Positions 39,524 through 50,100 of a DNA stretch of 64,000 nucleotides are shown here, one piece after another. Positions within the stretch are counted from its first letter, which is position 1; every line of letters begins with the position of its first letter. The stretch is from assembly GCA_902573045.1 (NCBI GenBank), contig CACGIB010000003.1, forward strand, positions 1-64,000. Direction: 5' to 3'. The notes under the pieces were generated by a model. It saw nothing but the letters and a program-made list of their open reading frames with translations, was not told the origin of the DNA and ran no database searches. The DNA comes from an uncultured Prochlorococcus sp. Lineage in GTDB: Bacteria; Cyanobacteriota; Cyanobacteriia; PCC-6307; Cyanobiaceae. The position numbers were made by a program, and so were the translations under genes.

Positions 39524-39672
39524 CTTTTAAATCCTCTTGAAATTGATTACTAAGGTTTAAAAACCTTAAGGAATAGATTCATTTTTAAAATGAATAAACC
39601 ACCTATACTTAAATAACGTTAGTTCTACTTTACTGCAAGTTTATAGATACGATTTTTATAAAAAAAATCTAA

Positions 39673-40308
39673 TTAGTATCTACCTCCAAAAATCAATGAT
39701 CCTAATCTTAACCAAGTTGATCCAGCATCAATTGCTTCTTCCCAATCACCTGACATACCCATGGAACAATCAGGGAGTTGAAGTGAATCAGCGAGGTCGC
39801 GACATTTTTTGAACAACTCTGAATTTTCTTTAGAGCTAAGTCCTTTAGGATTTATAGTCATCAAACCAGTTAATGCAATATTTTTCAACTCTTGAATTTC
39901 TTTCCATTTCGATAGTAGAAATTGAGGATTAAAGCCTCCTTTAGAAGGGTCATCACTTAACTTAACCTGTAACATTATTAATGGATATTTCTTCTCTTCA
40001 CGAGAAATATTAGAAATCTTTTGCAACTTTTCAAATGAATCAACTGAATGAATGTATTTAAAATTTTGTACTATCTTTCTTATTTTATTACTTTGTATTC
40101 TTCCAATAAAATGCCAATTTATTTGTTTAAGTTCTTTTAAGATTAATTGTTTTTCAAAAGCCTCTTGAAACTTACTCTCACCAAAATCATTCTGACCTAT
40201 TTTTTGAATAGTTTTGATTTCTTGACTTTTAAATCCTTTACTTACTGCAAGAATATTTACATTAGGTGGAATTTTATCTTTTATTTTTAAATAATTTGCG
40301 GGGTTCAC
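39673..40308 (-). CDS. YggS/PLPBP-family pyridoxal phosphate homeostasis protein
   Basis: A single-domain PLP protein of 211 residues. The PLP Lys is in NILAVSKGFKSQEI; further NFGESKFQEAFEK, WHFIGRIQSNK and SMGMSGDWEEAI mark the family. It is in the pipX-yggS-sepF-proC run; in Synechococcus PipX and PipY (this family) are functionally linked. Confidence 0.94.
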   Translation of the reverse strand: MNPANYLKIKDKIPPNVNILAVSKGFKSQEIKTIQKIGQNDFGESKFQEAFEKQLILKELKQINWHFIGRIQSNKIRKIVQNFKYIHSVDSFEKLQKISNISREEKKYPLIMLQVKLSDDPSKGGFNPQFLLSKWKEIQELKNIALTGLMTINPKGLSSKENSELFKKCRDLADSLQLPDCSMGMSGDWEEAIDAGSTWLRLGSLIFGGRY

Positions 40309-40313
40309 ACCTT

Positions 40314-40580
40314 TTATAAGAAAGTTTGCCTAAATAAATTCTCCCATTTAGATAGCTCTTCAGATCCTTTTCTTCTCGCTTTTTGAAGGTTTAATTCTGC
40401 CTGATTTCGGGCATCTAAATAAGGTATAACTTCAAAAAAAACCTCTCTTTGTCTAACTTCTACCAAAAAAAACATTTTTTGAGCGTATAAAGTCGCATAA
40501 ACATCTCTCCCATCATTTCCAGGGGATACTTGATACAACATACCAAATGTTGGATGGTTTAAATAACGCTCAGAACTCAA
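40314..40580 (-). CDS. pipX: PII-interacting protein X
   Basis: An 88-residue small Tudor-like protein that binds PII or co-activates NtcA, balancing nitrogen and carbon. The sequence YLNHPTFGMLYQVSPG and VYATLYAQKMFFLV is characteristic. It lies 5 bases before yggS (PipY), the known cyanobacterial gene pair. Confidence 0.96.
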   Translation of the reverse strand: MSSERYLNHPTFGMLYQVSPGNDGRDVYATLYAQKMFFLVEVRQREVFFEVIPYLDARNQAELNLQKARRKGSEELSKWENLFRQTFL

Positions 40581-40598
40581 ACTTAAATATTATGTTAT

Positions 40599-41513
40599 TT
40601 ATAATGCACCATACAGTTTTCTAAGAAAAATTGCTATGCAAATAAAACAAATCGATAATGTATTAACAATTACATTGAGAGATCTCGAAGGATGAAGAGT
40701 TCTAAATCTATTGGTTTTTATAATAATTTTTTTCTTTGCGAGCAATGACTCTGCTCCTTGATCAATTCTAAGAAATATATTTTGAAATAACCTTTCCACT
40801 AAGATTAAAAATACATTAAAGGATTTTTTTAATCCTAAATTTCGAAAATTTATTGATCTAACTGAAACTGATTTAATTATATTTTGAAATTCTTCCTGTA
40901 CTAGAGGGATAAAACGTAATGCAATTAATAACTGAAAAAGCCACTTACTAATTGGCAATCCAATCTTTCTTAATGGATACATAAACCAACTTAATCCCCA
41001 TACGATGTCATCTTGCAACGTGGTTAAAAGCATCAAATTTACACTATGAACAACAGTAAATATCAAAGTGGAGGTTTTAATTCCTAGTTCGAAGGCTTTT
41101 CTTGATAAGTTATAAGGACCAAAGTTTATAAACCATATCTTCTGCGAAGGAATTTCCAAAATATTCCATTCTTTATTGCTTTTCAGTACTACTTGCAACT
41201 CGTTCGGATTTCTTAAGTAACCATCAAGAGATTGAATATCAGAAGAGGCAAATATTGAAATACATCCAATAAAAAGCGATAAACATGAGAGAAAAAATAA
41301 TGATCGCCACCATACTCTAGATGGCAATAAACTTAAAAAAGTAATTAATAGTAAACAACCAACTAAACTCAATCTCCATATAGGACCTGCCCAAATTGGA
41401 GTGATTAAAAATATCATTACAATAATTATTTTTAATCTGCTATCTATAATTCTTAGCCAACTTCTATTACCATAAACGTATTGACCAACAGAAAATTTGG
41501 TTAGCAAATTCAT
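40599..41513 (-). CDS. ECF-transporter transmembrane (CbiQ-like) protein
   Basis: A 304-residue membrane protein of the CbiQ/EcfT family, the T component of vitamin/cobalt uptake transporters. It starts GQYVYGNRSWLRIIDSRLKIIIV (the S/LHxLDPRxK-like motif) and has several hydrophobic helices and a family-like QLLIALRFIPLVQEEFQNI. Its start overlaps the der stop by one base (TAATG), so translation is coupled. Confidence 0.85.
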   Translation of the reverse strand: MNLLTKFSVGQYVYGNRSWLRIIDSRLKIIIVMIFLITPIWAGPIWRLSLVGCLLLITFLSLLPSRVWWRSLFFLSCLSLFIGCISIFASSDIQSLDGYLRNPNELQVVLKSNKEWNILEIPSQKIWFINFGPYNLSRKAFELGIKTSTLIFTVVHSVNLMLLTTLQDDIVWGLSWFMYPLRKIGLPISKWLFQLLIALRFIPLVQEEFQNIIKSVSVRSINFRNLGLKKSFNVFLILVERLFQNIFLRIDQGAESLLAKKKIIIKTNRFRTLHPSRSLNVIVNTLSICFICIAIFLRKLYGAL

Positions 41514-42886
41514 TAATCTTTTTGAATTAACTCAATATTTTCTCTTTCGACTTCTTTATTTAATGCTCTTTGTTGTTTTCCTCTCCAAAGTAATATAAGA
41601 GGTGTGCCTTCAAATCCTAAATTCAATCTAATTTGTTTTTCAATATATCTTCTGTAAGTTATTCCAAATAATTTAGGGTCATTCACAAAAAGAGTAAAAG
41701 TGGGAGGTTTATTCTTTACTTGAGTACCGTAATAAAGCCTACCTTGCTTTCCGCTTCTTTTCGTTGGAGGACTTTTCCAACTAATAGATTCTTTAAGCAC
41801 TTCATTAACTACAGATGTTGAGACTCTTCTTCTATGTTGATTTACAGCATTAAGAGCATGCTCAAAAATTTTATCAACTCTTTGACCAGTTAGGGCAGAT
41901 ATAAAAATCATTTTTGACCAATGTAAAAAATAAAGTTTAGATCTAAGTTCTTTTTCTACTTGATAAATTGTTGAACTATTTTTTTCCACAAGATCCCATT
42001 TATTAACAACAACTATACAAGCTCTGCCTTGTTCTTCTATTCGTCCTGCTAACTTCTGGTCCTGATCAGTCACTCCATCTATAGCATCTATAACTAAAAT
42101 GCAGACATCACTTCTATCAATGGATTTAAAAGCCCTATTAATACCAAAGAATTCAGTACCATATTTAACATTCTTCTTTCTTCTAATCCCAGCAGTATCA
42201 ACAATTTTCCATTGATGATCACCTTTTTTTATAAGGGTATCTATTGAATCAGTTGTCGTTCCACTTATATCACTAACTATTGCTCTTTTTTCTCCAGAGA
42301 TTGAATTTAACAAACTTGATTTACCAACATTTGGCCTGCCAATAATTGACATCATTATCTTTTCTTCTTCATGCTGAATATTATTTTCAGGAAGTTCCGC
42401 TATAACTAAATCTAAAAGATCTCCAGTACCTGAACCATGAATAGCCGAAACAGGGTAAGGTTCGCCCAATCCTAATTTCCAGAACTCTGAAGCTAGAGAT
42501 ATTCCTAAAGTAGTCGATTCGCATTTATTAACAGCAACAATTGTTTTGCAGCTAGAGTTTCTTAACCATTTTGCTATTGATAAATCACCATCAGTAACGC
42601 CTTGATTTCCATCTACCACCAGTAACGCAAGTGAAGCCTCTTCTAAAGCCAAGAAGACTTGTGTCCTTATCTCTGGGAGAAATTCACTATCGTCATCAAA
42701 AACTAAACCTCCAGTATCAACTATTTGAAATTCCTTGCCTCCCCATGAAGTATTTTGATAAGTTCTATCTCTTGTAACACCAGGCTTATCAAATACTATT
42801 GCATCATTACTTTGGCAAAGACGATTAACTAAGGTAGATTTTCCAACGTTCGGTCTTCCGATAATTGCTATTGTAGGAAGAATCAA
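41513..42886 (-). CDS. der: Ribosome-associated GTPase Der (EngA)
   Basis: An essential double GTPase for 50S assembly. The two G domains start [17 protein letters not shown] (residues 6-22) and [16 protein letters not shown] (about 182-197), with DTGGL and DTAGI switch regions and a C-terminal KH-like domain. The 457 residues are normal. Confidence 0.98.
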   Translation of the reverse strand: MILPTIAIIGRPNVGKSTLVNRLCQSNDAIVFDKPGVTRDRTYQNTSWGGKEFQIVDTGGLVFDDDSEFLPEIRTQVFLALEEASLALLVVDGNQGVTDGDLSIAKWLRNSSCKTIVAVNKCESTTLGISLASEFWKLGLGEPYPVSAIHGSGTGDLLDLVIAELPENNIQHEEEKIMMSIIGRPNVGKSSLLNSISGEKRAIVSDISGTTTDSIDTLIKKGDHQWKIVDTAGIRRKKNVKYGTEFFGINRAFKSIDRSDVCILVIDAIDGVTDQDQKLAGRIEEQGRACIVVVNKWDLVEKNSSTIYQVEKELRSKLYFLHWSKMIFISALTGQRVDKIFEHALNAVNQHRRRVSTSVVNEVLKESISWKSPPTKRSGKQGRLYYGTQVKNKPPTFTLFVNDPKLFGITYRRYIEKQIRLNLGFEGTPLILLWRGKQQRALNKEVERENIELIQKD

Positions 42887-42960
42887 TTCTTCTCTCCAAA
42901 GAAAGTAGTATCCATTACAACTATACCTTTAATAGAATCATTTACCTTATTCAAAAAAAC

Positions 42961-43446
42961 TTATTTAATTTCTGGATCGCCAAAATGTCCTTTTACTGGA
43001 TTAGCCGGTGGTGAACTAGGACTTGGCATTAATCCATTTTCTTCTGAAAAACAATCATTTTCAAGCGCCCAATAAATTAACCAATTTACTGCCGTCGCTC
43101 TTCTAGTTCTTCTTGGATAGAGTTCATTAATCTTATAACCTTTAAAATTAAGCAAATTTTTCAATCCCTGTTTATAGTCTTTTGGAATTGATCGAGTCAA
43201 ATGTACTGAGGCTGGTCGCTCTGAAATGATTTGAGGAGCTTTTTCAAATTTTTCTGACCAATAAGAAGGAGTTAATGCGCTAAAGGCCCAATCATTTATA
43301 GATAATTCTTTAGTATAAAAAAGTCTTTCCCAAACTAATTCACAAACAAATACATCACTAACCTTATCTTCAAGAATAAGAAATAATAGTTTTTTACATA
43401 TTGGCCATGTAAATCGATTTTCAACTAATTTTTCTTTTTTATACAT
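42961..43446 (-). CDS. DUF1823 cyanobacterial protein
   Basis: A 161-residue soluble protein that I recognise as DUF1823 by VCELVWERLFY, APQIISERPASVHLTRSI and PRRTRRATAVNWLIYWAL. The C-terminus is Pro/Ser rich. It overlaps the cobI stop by one base and precedes der. The function is unknown. Confidence 0.8.
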   Translation of the reverse strand: MYKKEKLVENRFTWPICKKLLFLILEDKVSDVFVCELVWERLFYTKELSINDWAFSALTPSYWSEKFEKAPQIISERPASVHLTRSIPKDYKQGLKNLLNFKGYKINELYPRRTRRATAVNWLIYWALENDCFSEENGLMPSPSSPPANPVKGHFGDPEIK

Positions 43447-44198
43447 TAATCGAACCTTATCAAAATCAAAGAAAAATAAGGCATAAATTCCTCTTTATAT
43501 TGTGATGCATATTGAATAATTTGATCAGGCATCCCAACACTTAAAGCTATTAATGTTGTATTGATGATATCCTCTTTTTTCAAAATTTCTCTGACTAAAT
43601 TCCATCTTTTGCCAACTTTCATAATGGCCAATACCGTTTTATTTGCCCTACTTTCCCTAATTAGGGTTGTTAATTCAGATTCTGAAGAAGAGCATTCTTT
43701 GATGATCAATGTCTCGCCTTTTTTTACCAAATCAAAATCATTCAAAGCTGCTGCTGCTGAAATAGAGGAAATACCAGGTATGGTTTTGGTAATAATTTCA
43801 GCATGATTATTTTTTATTAACCTCAAAATATTAGAAGAACTTGCAAATAGTGAAGTATCTCCAAGACAAAGTAAAACAACTGATTCGCCATTTTGTATAA
43901 ATTTCACAATTTTATCTACAGCATTAGACCATATTTCATCTGGATCAAAATCCTTCCTAGCCATTGGGAAGATGATAGGGATATTTTTTTTAAATTTGGT
44001 GTATTTCTTGACTATTTCCGCAGCGAAACTCTTTTTATTATCATCTGATATTGGGAAAACTATAACTTTCGCTTTTTTTATTGCATCCACAGCCGCAATT
44101 GTTAAAAGCGATGGATCTCCAGGTCCTACACCAACGATGGTGAATGTTGGTAAATCAGTTTTATATGGATTAAGTAAACTTAAGAACTTTTTTATTAT
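43446..44198 (-). CDS. cobI: Precorrin-2 C20-methyltransferase
   Basis: A SAM-dependent tetrapyrrole methylase of cobalamin synthesis. The family start TFTIVGVGPGDPSLLTIAAVDAIKKAKVIVFP, the middle GDTSLFASSSNI and PGISSISAAAA are seen. I use the ATG at 44198 (MIIKKFLSLLNPYK), since a longer frame from 44270 would run into the miaE gene. Length about 250 residues. Confidence 0.9.
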   Translation of the reverse strand: MIKKFLSLLNPYKTDLPTFTIVGVGPGDPSLLTIAAVDAIKKAKVIVFPISDDNKKSFAAEIVKKYTKFKKNIPIIFPMARKDFDPDEIWSNAVDKIVKFIQNGESVVLLCLGDTSLFASSSNILRLIKNNHAEIITKTIPGISSISAAAALNDFDLVKKGETLIIKECSSSESELTTLIRESRANKTVLAIMKVGKRWNLVREILKKEDIINTTLIALSVGMPDQIIQYASQYKEEFMPYFSLILIRFD

Positions 44199-44217
44199 CA
44201 TTTTTATTTTATTAAAT

Positions 44218-44826
44218 TTAGCTATGTACCCTTGGCAATATAAAAGTTTCAGCCAGTATTGCTGACTCAATTTCAGACAATTCCTCTAACCTTTTGAAAG
44301 TTTGATTTTTAGAGAATTTAGTTTGCGCTAGTTTCCAGTAAACGCCAAAATGTCTTGCCTCACTCTCTAGCAGAGACTCATAAAGGGATTTAAACGATTT
44401 ATCTTCATAATTCAGTGCAAGCAAGCTTAATCTTTCATGACTTCTTGCTTCAATAAGTCCTGCTATTAAGAAACTATCAAGCATTCTATTGGGCTCTTCC
44501 TTTCTAATATTCTTGGACAATTCAGCGCCATATGGAGGCGGTTTTAAGGACTCAAGAGAATGTCCAAGATCCTTTAAAAAATAAAGTATTTTTTCAAAAT
44601 GCTCTAACTCCTCTCTCGCTATTGGACTTAAAACTTCTGCCAGATTTGGTTCTGATGGATATCTAAACATCAATTGAATAGCTACTCCTGCTGCTTTTCT
44701 TTCACAATGAGCATGGTCAATAAGAATATCTATTGGATTAGATAATGCGAGTTTTATCCACTCATCTGAGGTAAATGACGATAAATATTTAATATGAGAA
44801 GTGGGCCTTTTAAAATCAACTAGCAT
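44218..44826 (-). CDS. miaE: tRNA-(2-methylthio-N6-isopentenyl A37) hydroxylase
   Basis: A ferritin-like di-iron enzyme that hydroxylates the modified A37 of tRNA. The iron ligands are visible in HAHCERKAAGVAIQL, REELEHFEKILYFL and a later ESEARHFGVYWKLA. The 202 residues fit. Its ATG lies directly after the aroQ stop. Confidence 0.9.
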   Translation of the reverse strand: MLVDFKRPTSHIKYLSSFTSDEWIKLALSNPIDILIDHAHCERKAAGVAIQLMFRYPSEPNLAEVLSPIAREELEHFEKILYFLKDLGHSLESLKPPPYGAELSKNIRKEEPNRMLDSFLIAGLIEARSHERLSLLALNYEDKSFKSLYESLLESEARHFGVYWKLAQTKFSKNQTFKRLEELSEIESAILAETFILPRVHS

Positions 44827-45267
44827 TTAATCTTTAATACTCAAATATCCAATAATTCCTTCAAGAGCTAAGGAATAACTTGATATGCCGAATCCACTAA
44901 TAATTCCTATAGCTTTATCTGTAAGAAAAGATTCTTTACGAAAATCTTCTCTACTGAAAATATTTGAAATATGTAACTCTACAAACGGAATTTTCGATCC
45001 AATTAAAGCATCACGAATAGAAATCGAGGTATGAGTAAAAGCGCCAGCATTTATAAGAATACCTTGGATACTTTTTACAGACTCCTGAATTTTATCTACT
45101 ATTTCTCCTTCGTGATTACTTTGAAAACATTCAAGATTAATATTTTTTTCTTTAGCAACTTTAGTTAAATCTTTTTCTATATCACTCAATGTTTTATTAC
45201 CATATATTTCAGGTTCTCTAGTGCCCAAAAGATTTAGATTTGGTCCATTTATCAATAAAATATTCAT
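44827..45267 (-). CDS. aroQ: 3-dehydroquinate dehydratase type II
   Basis: The third step of the shikimate pathway. Motifs: [52 protein letters not shown] and [18 protein letters not shown] start at the ATG at 45267, which gives the standard N-terminus; a longer frame from 45333 adds 22 unrelated residues. About 146 residues. Confidence 0.94.
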   Translation of the reverse strand: MNILLINGPNLNLLGTREPEIYGNKTLSDIEKDLTKVAKEKNINLECFQSNHEGEIVDKIQESVKSIQGILINAGAFTHTSISIRDALIGSKIPFVELHISNIFSREDFRKESFLTDKAIGIISGFGISSYSLALEGIIGYLSIKD

Positions 45268-45369
45268 CATCAATAAAGTCTTTTCTTTACAAATGCTATC
45301 TAGAAAGAAACAAAAAAACCAAAACAATTTCACACAAAGTGTCCATTAACTGATAAGTTCAAATAGTGG

Positions 45370-45451
45370 GGGTCGGTGCCCGAGTGGTTAAAGGGGGCGG
45401 ACTGTAAATCCGCTGGCTCTGCCTACGTTGGTTCAAATCCAACCCGGCCCA
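45370..45451 (+). tRNA. tRNA-Tyr (anticodon GTA)
   Basis: An 82-nt class II tRNA with a long variable arm. The acceptor stem GGGTCGG (45370-45376) pairs with CCGGCCC (45444-45450), followed by A. The anticodon loop reads CTGTAAA. The T arm is GTTGG-TTCAAAT-CCAAC. CCA is not encoded. Confidence 0.97.
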
Positions 45452-45461
45452 CTTTGAAATT

Positions 45462-45533
<72 letters not shown>

Positions 45534-45536
45534 CTC

Positions 45537-45574
45537 GCGGGATAGGCTGGTATCAGTGAGATTACCACTATCGC
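45537..45574 (+). other. Imperfect hairpin just after tRNA-Thr
   Basis: GCGGGATAG-GCTGGTA (45537-45552) can fold on TACCACTATCGC (45563-45574) with small bulges and a 10-base loop. It sits between the tRNA and the terminator hairpin, so it would be part of the tRNA precursor or of a small RNA. No family recognised. Confidence 0.4.
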
Positions 45575-45589
45575 AAAAAGAAATTATTC

Positions 45590-45624
45590 AGAAGTGGACG
45601 TCCGTTTTCGGGTCCACTTTTCTG
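45590..45624 (+). terminator. Terminator of the tRNA-Tyr/tRNA-Thr transcript
   Basis: AAGTGGAC (45592-45599) pairs with GTCCACTT (45612-45619), extended by flanking AG/CT, with a T-rich tail. Confidence 0.75.
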
Positions 45625-45632
45625 TTTTACAG

Positions 45633-45863
45633 GGAAGAGATGGGAAGGTTATAGAACTTTCAAAAGGTGCTGCAAGAAATGGATTCGATAAAGCCAGAAA
45701 AAAAAGCAGGACTTGAAACTCTCAGATTTCATGATCTAAGGCATATTGCCATAAGCAGAATGTGGCGTTCGGGAATGAATGCCCTGGAGATAAGTGCATC
45801 AGCGGCCACAGAGATATAAAAATGCTAATGAGATACAGTCACTATGAATTATCTTTAATTTAA
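45633..45863 (+). pseudogene. Tyrosine recombinase (phage-type integrase), C-terminal remnant
   Basis: Reading across two frame breaks gives GRDGKVIELSKGAARNGFDKARKK, then LETLRFHDLRHIAISRMWRSGMNALEI, then GHRDIKMLMRYSHYELSLI (each piece in a different frame). These are the HxLRH box, the GH motif and the RYxH region with the nucleophilic Tyr of tyrosine recombinases. Breaks fall in an A-run near 45,700 and near 45,800. The N-terminal half is gone. Its place beside tRNA-Thr is that of an island integrase. Confidence 0.85.
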
Positions 45864-45908
45864 TAATTCAGGAAATATATCTTTCTTGAATTTATAAGTA
45901 TATATATT

Positions 45909-45940
45909 TTGGAATCAGCAATTTAATTTGGTAACTATAT
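45909..45940 (+). promoter_or_regulatory. Island promoter element 1 (ECF-like)
   Basis: TTGGAATCA, 13 bases, then GTAACTATAT, 32 bases upstream of the ATG at 45972. It is one of six near-identical elements in the island and fits a -35 GGAATC and -10 ACTATA 16 bases apart. Confidence 0.65.
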
Positions 45941-45971
45941 CTGAATGTACCTTTTCATATGGTTTTTAAAA

Positions 45972-46154
45972 ATGAAAAAAACATTATTTTCTATTTCTCT
46001 ATTTCTTGGATTATCCCTTGTAGTACCATCTGCAGCAATGGCGGGACGAGGTTATCAAATTGTTTCTTGGACAAATCCAGATTTATTAAATTGCTATCAG
46101 ATGGGCACAACTAGTTTAGGTGTTCCAGTTTGGCAATGTTTTGATCCTTACTAA
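45972..46154 (+). CDS. Small secreted peptide, unknown
   Basis: A 60-residue protein starting MKKTLFSISLFLGLSL, with a clear signal peptide and a likely cut after AMA at residue 24. The mature part is about 36 residues with two cysteines (41 and 56) in a Tyr/Trp-rich sequence ending QCFDPY, possibly disulfide-bonded. I prefer this ATG to one 27 bases earlier because the signal peptide then begins normally. It is preceded by island promoter element 1. No family recognised. Confidence 0.75.
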   Translation: MKKTLFSISLFLGLSLVVPSAAMAGRGYQIVSWTNPDLLNCYQMGTTSLGVPVWQCFDPY

Positions 46155-46208
46155 GAAGGACTAAAAACCCTCTGGTAGGGGGGATAAATAGTTGATAAGG
46201 AGTATTAA

Positions 46209-46274
46209 ATGGAGAGAAAAATTTTTCCTAAATTACAAACTAATTTAACCAATTTATCTAATCTATTATTATGA
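46209..46274 (+). CDS. Possible 21-residue peptide
   Basis: A very short frame MERKIFPKLQTNLTNLSNLLL with an AAGGAG ribosome binding site about 7 bases upstream, which is unusual here where most genes lack one. It may be a leader peptide before the metallopeptidase gene. Length makes it doubtful. Confidence 0.25.
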   Translation: MERKIFPKLQTNLTNLSNLLL

Positions 46275-46340
46275 TTTCTTAATTTCTTATAACTCAAAAA
46301 ATAAAATAACTAACATATAGAACAATACTTTGCCTCCTTG

Positions 46341-47099
46341 ATGAAGTTACTTTTAGCAATATTTATTTTAATTTTTCCTTATGAAGCAAAAGCTTCCAAC
46401 ATTCCAGATTTAATTCAAAAAACAACTGTTTATTTAATTAAGACATGGAATGATGATGAGAATCTGAAGAATTGGTTTCCTCCTCAGGTAATTACTGTGC
46501 CAAGTGGAACGAGATTATATGGTGGAGGATGTAAAGGATCTAATGAGGGTTTTGATGTCGCCGGTTCGTATTATTGTCCTCCCAATCACACAATAGTTCT
46601 TGACCCCGTTCAACTTAAAACTTTTATAAAGGCTTTCGGAAACTCCAGCGTTGCATATGTAATTGCTCATGAATTCGCCCATGCCTTGCAAAATGCTCTT
46701 GAGATAAAATTACAGGCTCCAAATCATGAACTTCAGGCTGATTGTCTTGCAGGTTATTTTATTCAGAAAGGAAATAAAGAGTTAGGAATCACCCGAGAAA
46801 ATATTCTGGAAATGTCATCTGTTGCTTATTCAATAGGAGATAAAACTCATGGAACGGGAGCTCAAAGAACCTATGCACTTTTATCAGGAATGGGGAGAGT
46901 TGATGCTGATTGTTCCTACGCTTCCATAGAAAAATTAGTTAAGGGAGATATAGATGATCCTCTTTATAAAGCATTCACAAGAACAAGGGGATCTGGTAAA
47001 TCAGTCGATCTCGAATCCTCACCATACAAAAAAGATGCTTCAGGTCTTCTTGGAATAAATCTAAAAACCTCAAAAGTTAGTCCAAAATTTAGATTTTAA
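46341..47099 (+). CDS. Secreted neutral zinc metallopeptidase (YpfJ-like)
   Basis: A 252-residue protein with an N-terminal signal peptide (cut about residue 18, AKA/SN). The zinc site is HEFAH at residues 110-114 with the third ligand in ELQADCLAGYF (130-140), as in the YpfJ / neutral zinc metallopeptidase family. Cys64 and Cys79 may form a disulfide. It ends 2 bases before the TPR-CHAT gene, so the two proteins are surely made together and both are exported. Confidence 0.85.
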   Translation: MKLLLAIFILIFPYEAKASNIPDLIQKTTVYLIKTWNDDENLKNWFPPQVITVPSGTRLYGGGCKGSNEGFDVAGSYYCPPNHTIVLDPVQLKTFIKAFGNSSVAYVIAHEFAHALQNALEIKLQAPNHELQADCLAGYFIQKGNKELGITRENILEMSSVAYSIGDKTHGTGAQRTYALLSGMGRVDADCSYASIEKLVKGDIDDPLYKAFTRTRGSGKSVDLESSPYKKDASGLLGINLKTSKVSPKFRF

Positions 47100-47101
47100 A
47101 A

Positions 47102-50100
47102 ATGCATCTTAAGCAGATTTTTTTAGCTTTATTTTTTTGTATAAGCTTATTAAATCCAATTAGCATTAGGGTGATTAATGCAGAGAGTTTTGAATCCCAT
47201 TTAAATAATGGGAGGGGAAAACTCTTAGATAATGATTTTCAAGGTGCGCTTAAAGAATTCAATAAAGTTATAGAAATCGATCCCCAAAACTGGCGGGCTT
47301 ATCATAATAGAGGTTTAAGTAAATTAAGCCTTCGAGATATGAAAGGAGCTTTAGAAGACTTCACTAAAGCAATTGAATTAAATCAAAATCCCTGGGCACA
47401 AAGTTATTTTGAAAGAGGAAACATATATCAAATACAGAAAAAACATAAAGAGGCTATTGATGACTTCAGTAAATCTATAGAACTTGAACTATTTGATGCA
47501 TGGGCTGCATTTCATAACAGAGGTTTAAGTAAATTAAGCCTTCGAGATATGAAAGGAGCTTTAGAAGACTTCACTAAAGCAATTGAATTAAATCAAAATC
47601 CCTGGGCACAAAGTTTCTATAAAAGAGCTTACATTTATGAGACACTAAAAGCTTATAAAAAAGCCATTAATGATTATTCTCAATCAATCGAATTAGGCAT
47701 AGTAGGTCAAGATAAGGAACTATCATATTTTTTTAGAGGTTTTAGTAAATATATGCTAAATGATTACAAAGGAGCAATTGATGATTATACAAAAGTTATA
47801 GAAACTAATCCAAATAATATTGAGGCTTTTAACAATAGGGGATTAGCAGAAGAGAAATTAGGAAATATAGAAAATGCTAAATTAAATTATAAATTAGCTC
47901 TTGAAATAGATCCCAAATATAAATTTTCAGTTATAAACTTGAGAGCCCTTTCGCTAACAGATAAAAACAATGAAATATCTTTATGGATTGAAGAAATAAA
48001 AAAAGCAGAATTACAAAAAAACTATAAAAAAGTAATTGACATTTATAGTAAGATAATTGAATTTGAGGAAAAAACTGAAGAGATAACTTCATTTCCATAT
48101 TCTGCAATTGCGCATAATTATTGGAAAATGGGGGACTATAAAAAAGCAATACTTTTTCAAAAAAAAGCTATAAAAATTGAAGAATCAATTACTGGTAAAG
48201 ACTCAAAAGAAATGGCAGAGAGATTAGAGGCGCTGTCATATTTTTATTACAAAGGTCAATATTTTGTTGATAAAGAAACCTTTAATAAAGTTCTAGAAAT
48301 TAAAAAAAATATAGTGAGAATTAGAGATTTAACGGAGAGTGAAAATAGTTTAAAACGAGCTTCAGCATATCAAAATTTAGCTGCACTATATACTGAGAAA
48401 GGAGAATTTTATGAATCAATAAGATTAAGAAAAATTGCAATCAAAAATGCTTATTCATTATATAAAAATCCAAATTTAGAAGAATCATGGTTTGAGCCTA
48501 TCCCAATATATATTGCTTTTCTGCACTCTCAAATTGCCAATGACTATCACTCAATAGGTAATCATAATAAAGGTAAAGAAAACGATATTAAGGCCCTTGA
48601 TATAAGAAAACAATTCTTAGATTTTGACGAAGGTAGATTAGCAGAATCTTATGCCGATGTATCGACAGCCTATTACTATTTAGGAGATTTAAAGGCTTCA
48701 AGAGAAAATCTAGATAAAGCACTAAAAATATTAAATTTAAACAAACAAGAAAATAAATTTGAAATTAAATCTATCGAAAGGATATCTGATTTTCTATATG
48801 CAATTGATAATAATTTAAACAAAAACAAAACTAAATTTAAATTAAAAAAAACAGCCGTATTTGACGAAAATATTTCAGATTCTGATCCCGAGGCCATATT
48901 TAAGTTATCTCTAAACGCATCATCATTAATGATGGCAAAGGATTATAAAGAAGCCATACAATATTTTGAAAAAGCAAAGAATTTATTAGAAGAAAAGAGA
49001 GGTAAAAATAATTTTCAAATGGTTATGCTTTTAAATAATCTTGGATCTGCTTACTTACTTGCAGGTGATCTTGATAATGCAGAAATAAATCTAAAAGAAA
49101 GTTATGAAATTCTTAAAAACTTTTATAACGATGCAAGGCTTTCCCAAGAAATTATAGGAATATATAATAATTTGGCTTACACATATCTTAAAAAGAATTC
49201 ACTTATCAAAGCACAACAATTTTTTAGAGAATCAATTGACTCATCAATATTATTTGTAAAAGAACAAGCTCAATTTTTACCAGAAGAAAAACGTCAAAAC
49301 TTTTCTAATTATTCATTTATTAATTCTTATGCAGGTATTTTTTCACTAATTGATATCTTACCGGATGGAAATAAACTAGCCCTAAAATACAGAATAAATA
49401 GACATGGATTATTAGAGGATATAGAAAAATATCAATCAAGAATTAGTAATTTAGATATTAAAAACAAATCACAATTTAAAGAATTAGAAAATTTAAATAA
49501 TGAGCTTTCTGATATGACCAATACTAAGAAAAAAAGACTAGAAATTAAACAAAAAAAATTATCCCTAGAAGAGAAACTTTATTCAAAAATTCCCTCACTT
49601 AAAACAAAAATTGTAGAATTAGAAGAAATACAAAAAGCACTTCCAAAAGATTCTCTTCTTATAGAATTTCAGAAATTCAGACCTTTCAATGAAGAGTTTA
49701 ATAATAATAAAGATTATTTCGATGAAGCAAAATATATTGCCTTAATATTTAATGAATTCGGTGAAGTATTTTATAAAGATTTAGGGTCTGCTGAAGTTAT
49801 TGAAAAAAAAATATATCAGGCATTAAATTCAACAGAAGAAGGGGATACTGATGCACAAGATTTATTTAAAGAAGTAGGGAATCATATAATTAAGCCTCTC
49901 AAAGAAATAATAAATAAATCTGATACTTTATTTATTTCTCCAGATGCAGTTCTAAATCTATTACCATTTGCAGCATTGAGTTCTCATAATAGTGAGGAAC
50001 TTTTAGGGGAAGCTTTTGATATAAGAATATTAACTACTGGAAGAGAGCTTTTAGATATCAATAAAAAAATTGATAAAAACTTCAAAAAATCTTTAGTAAT

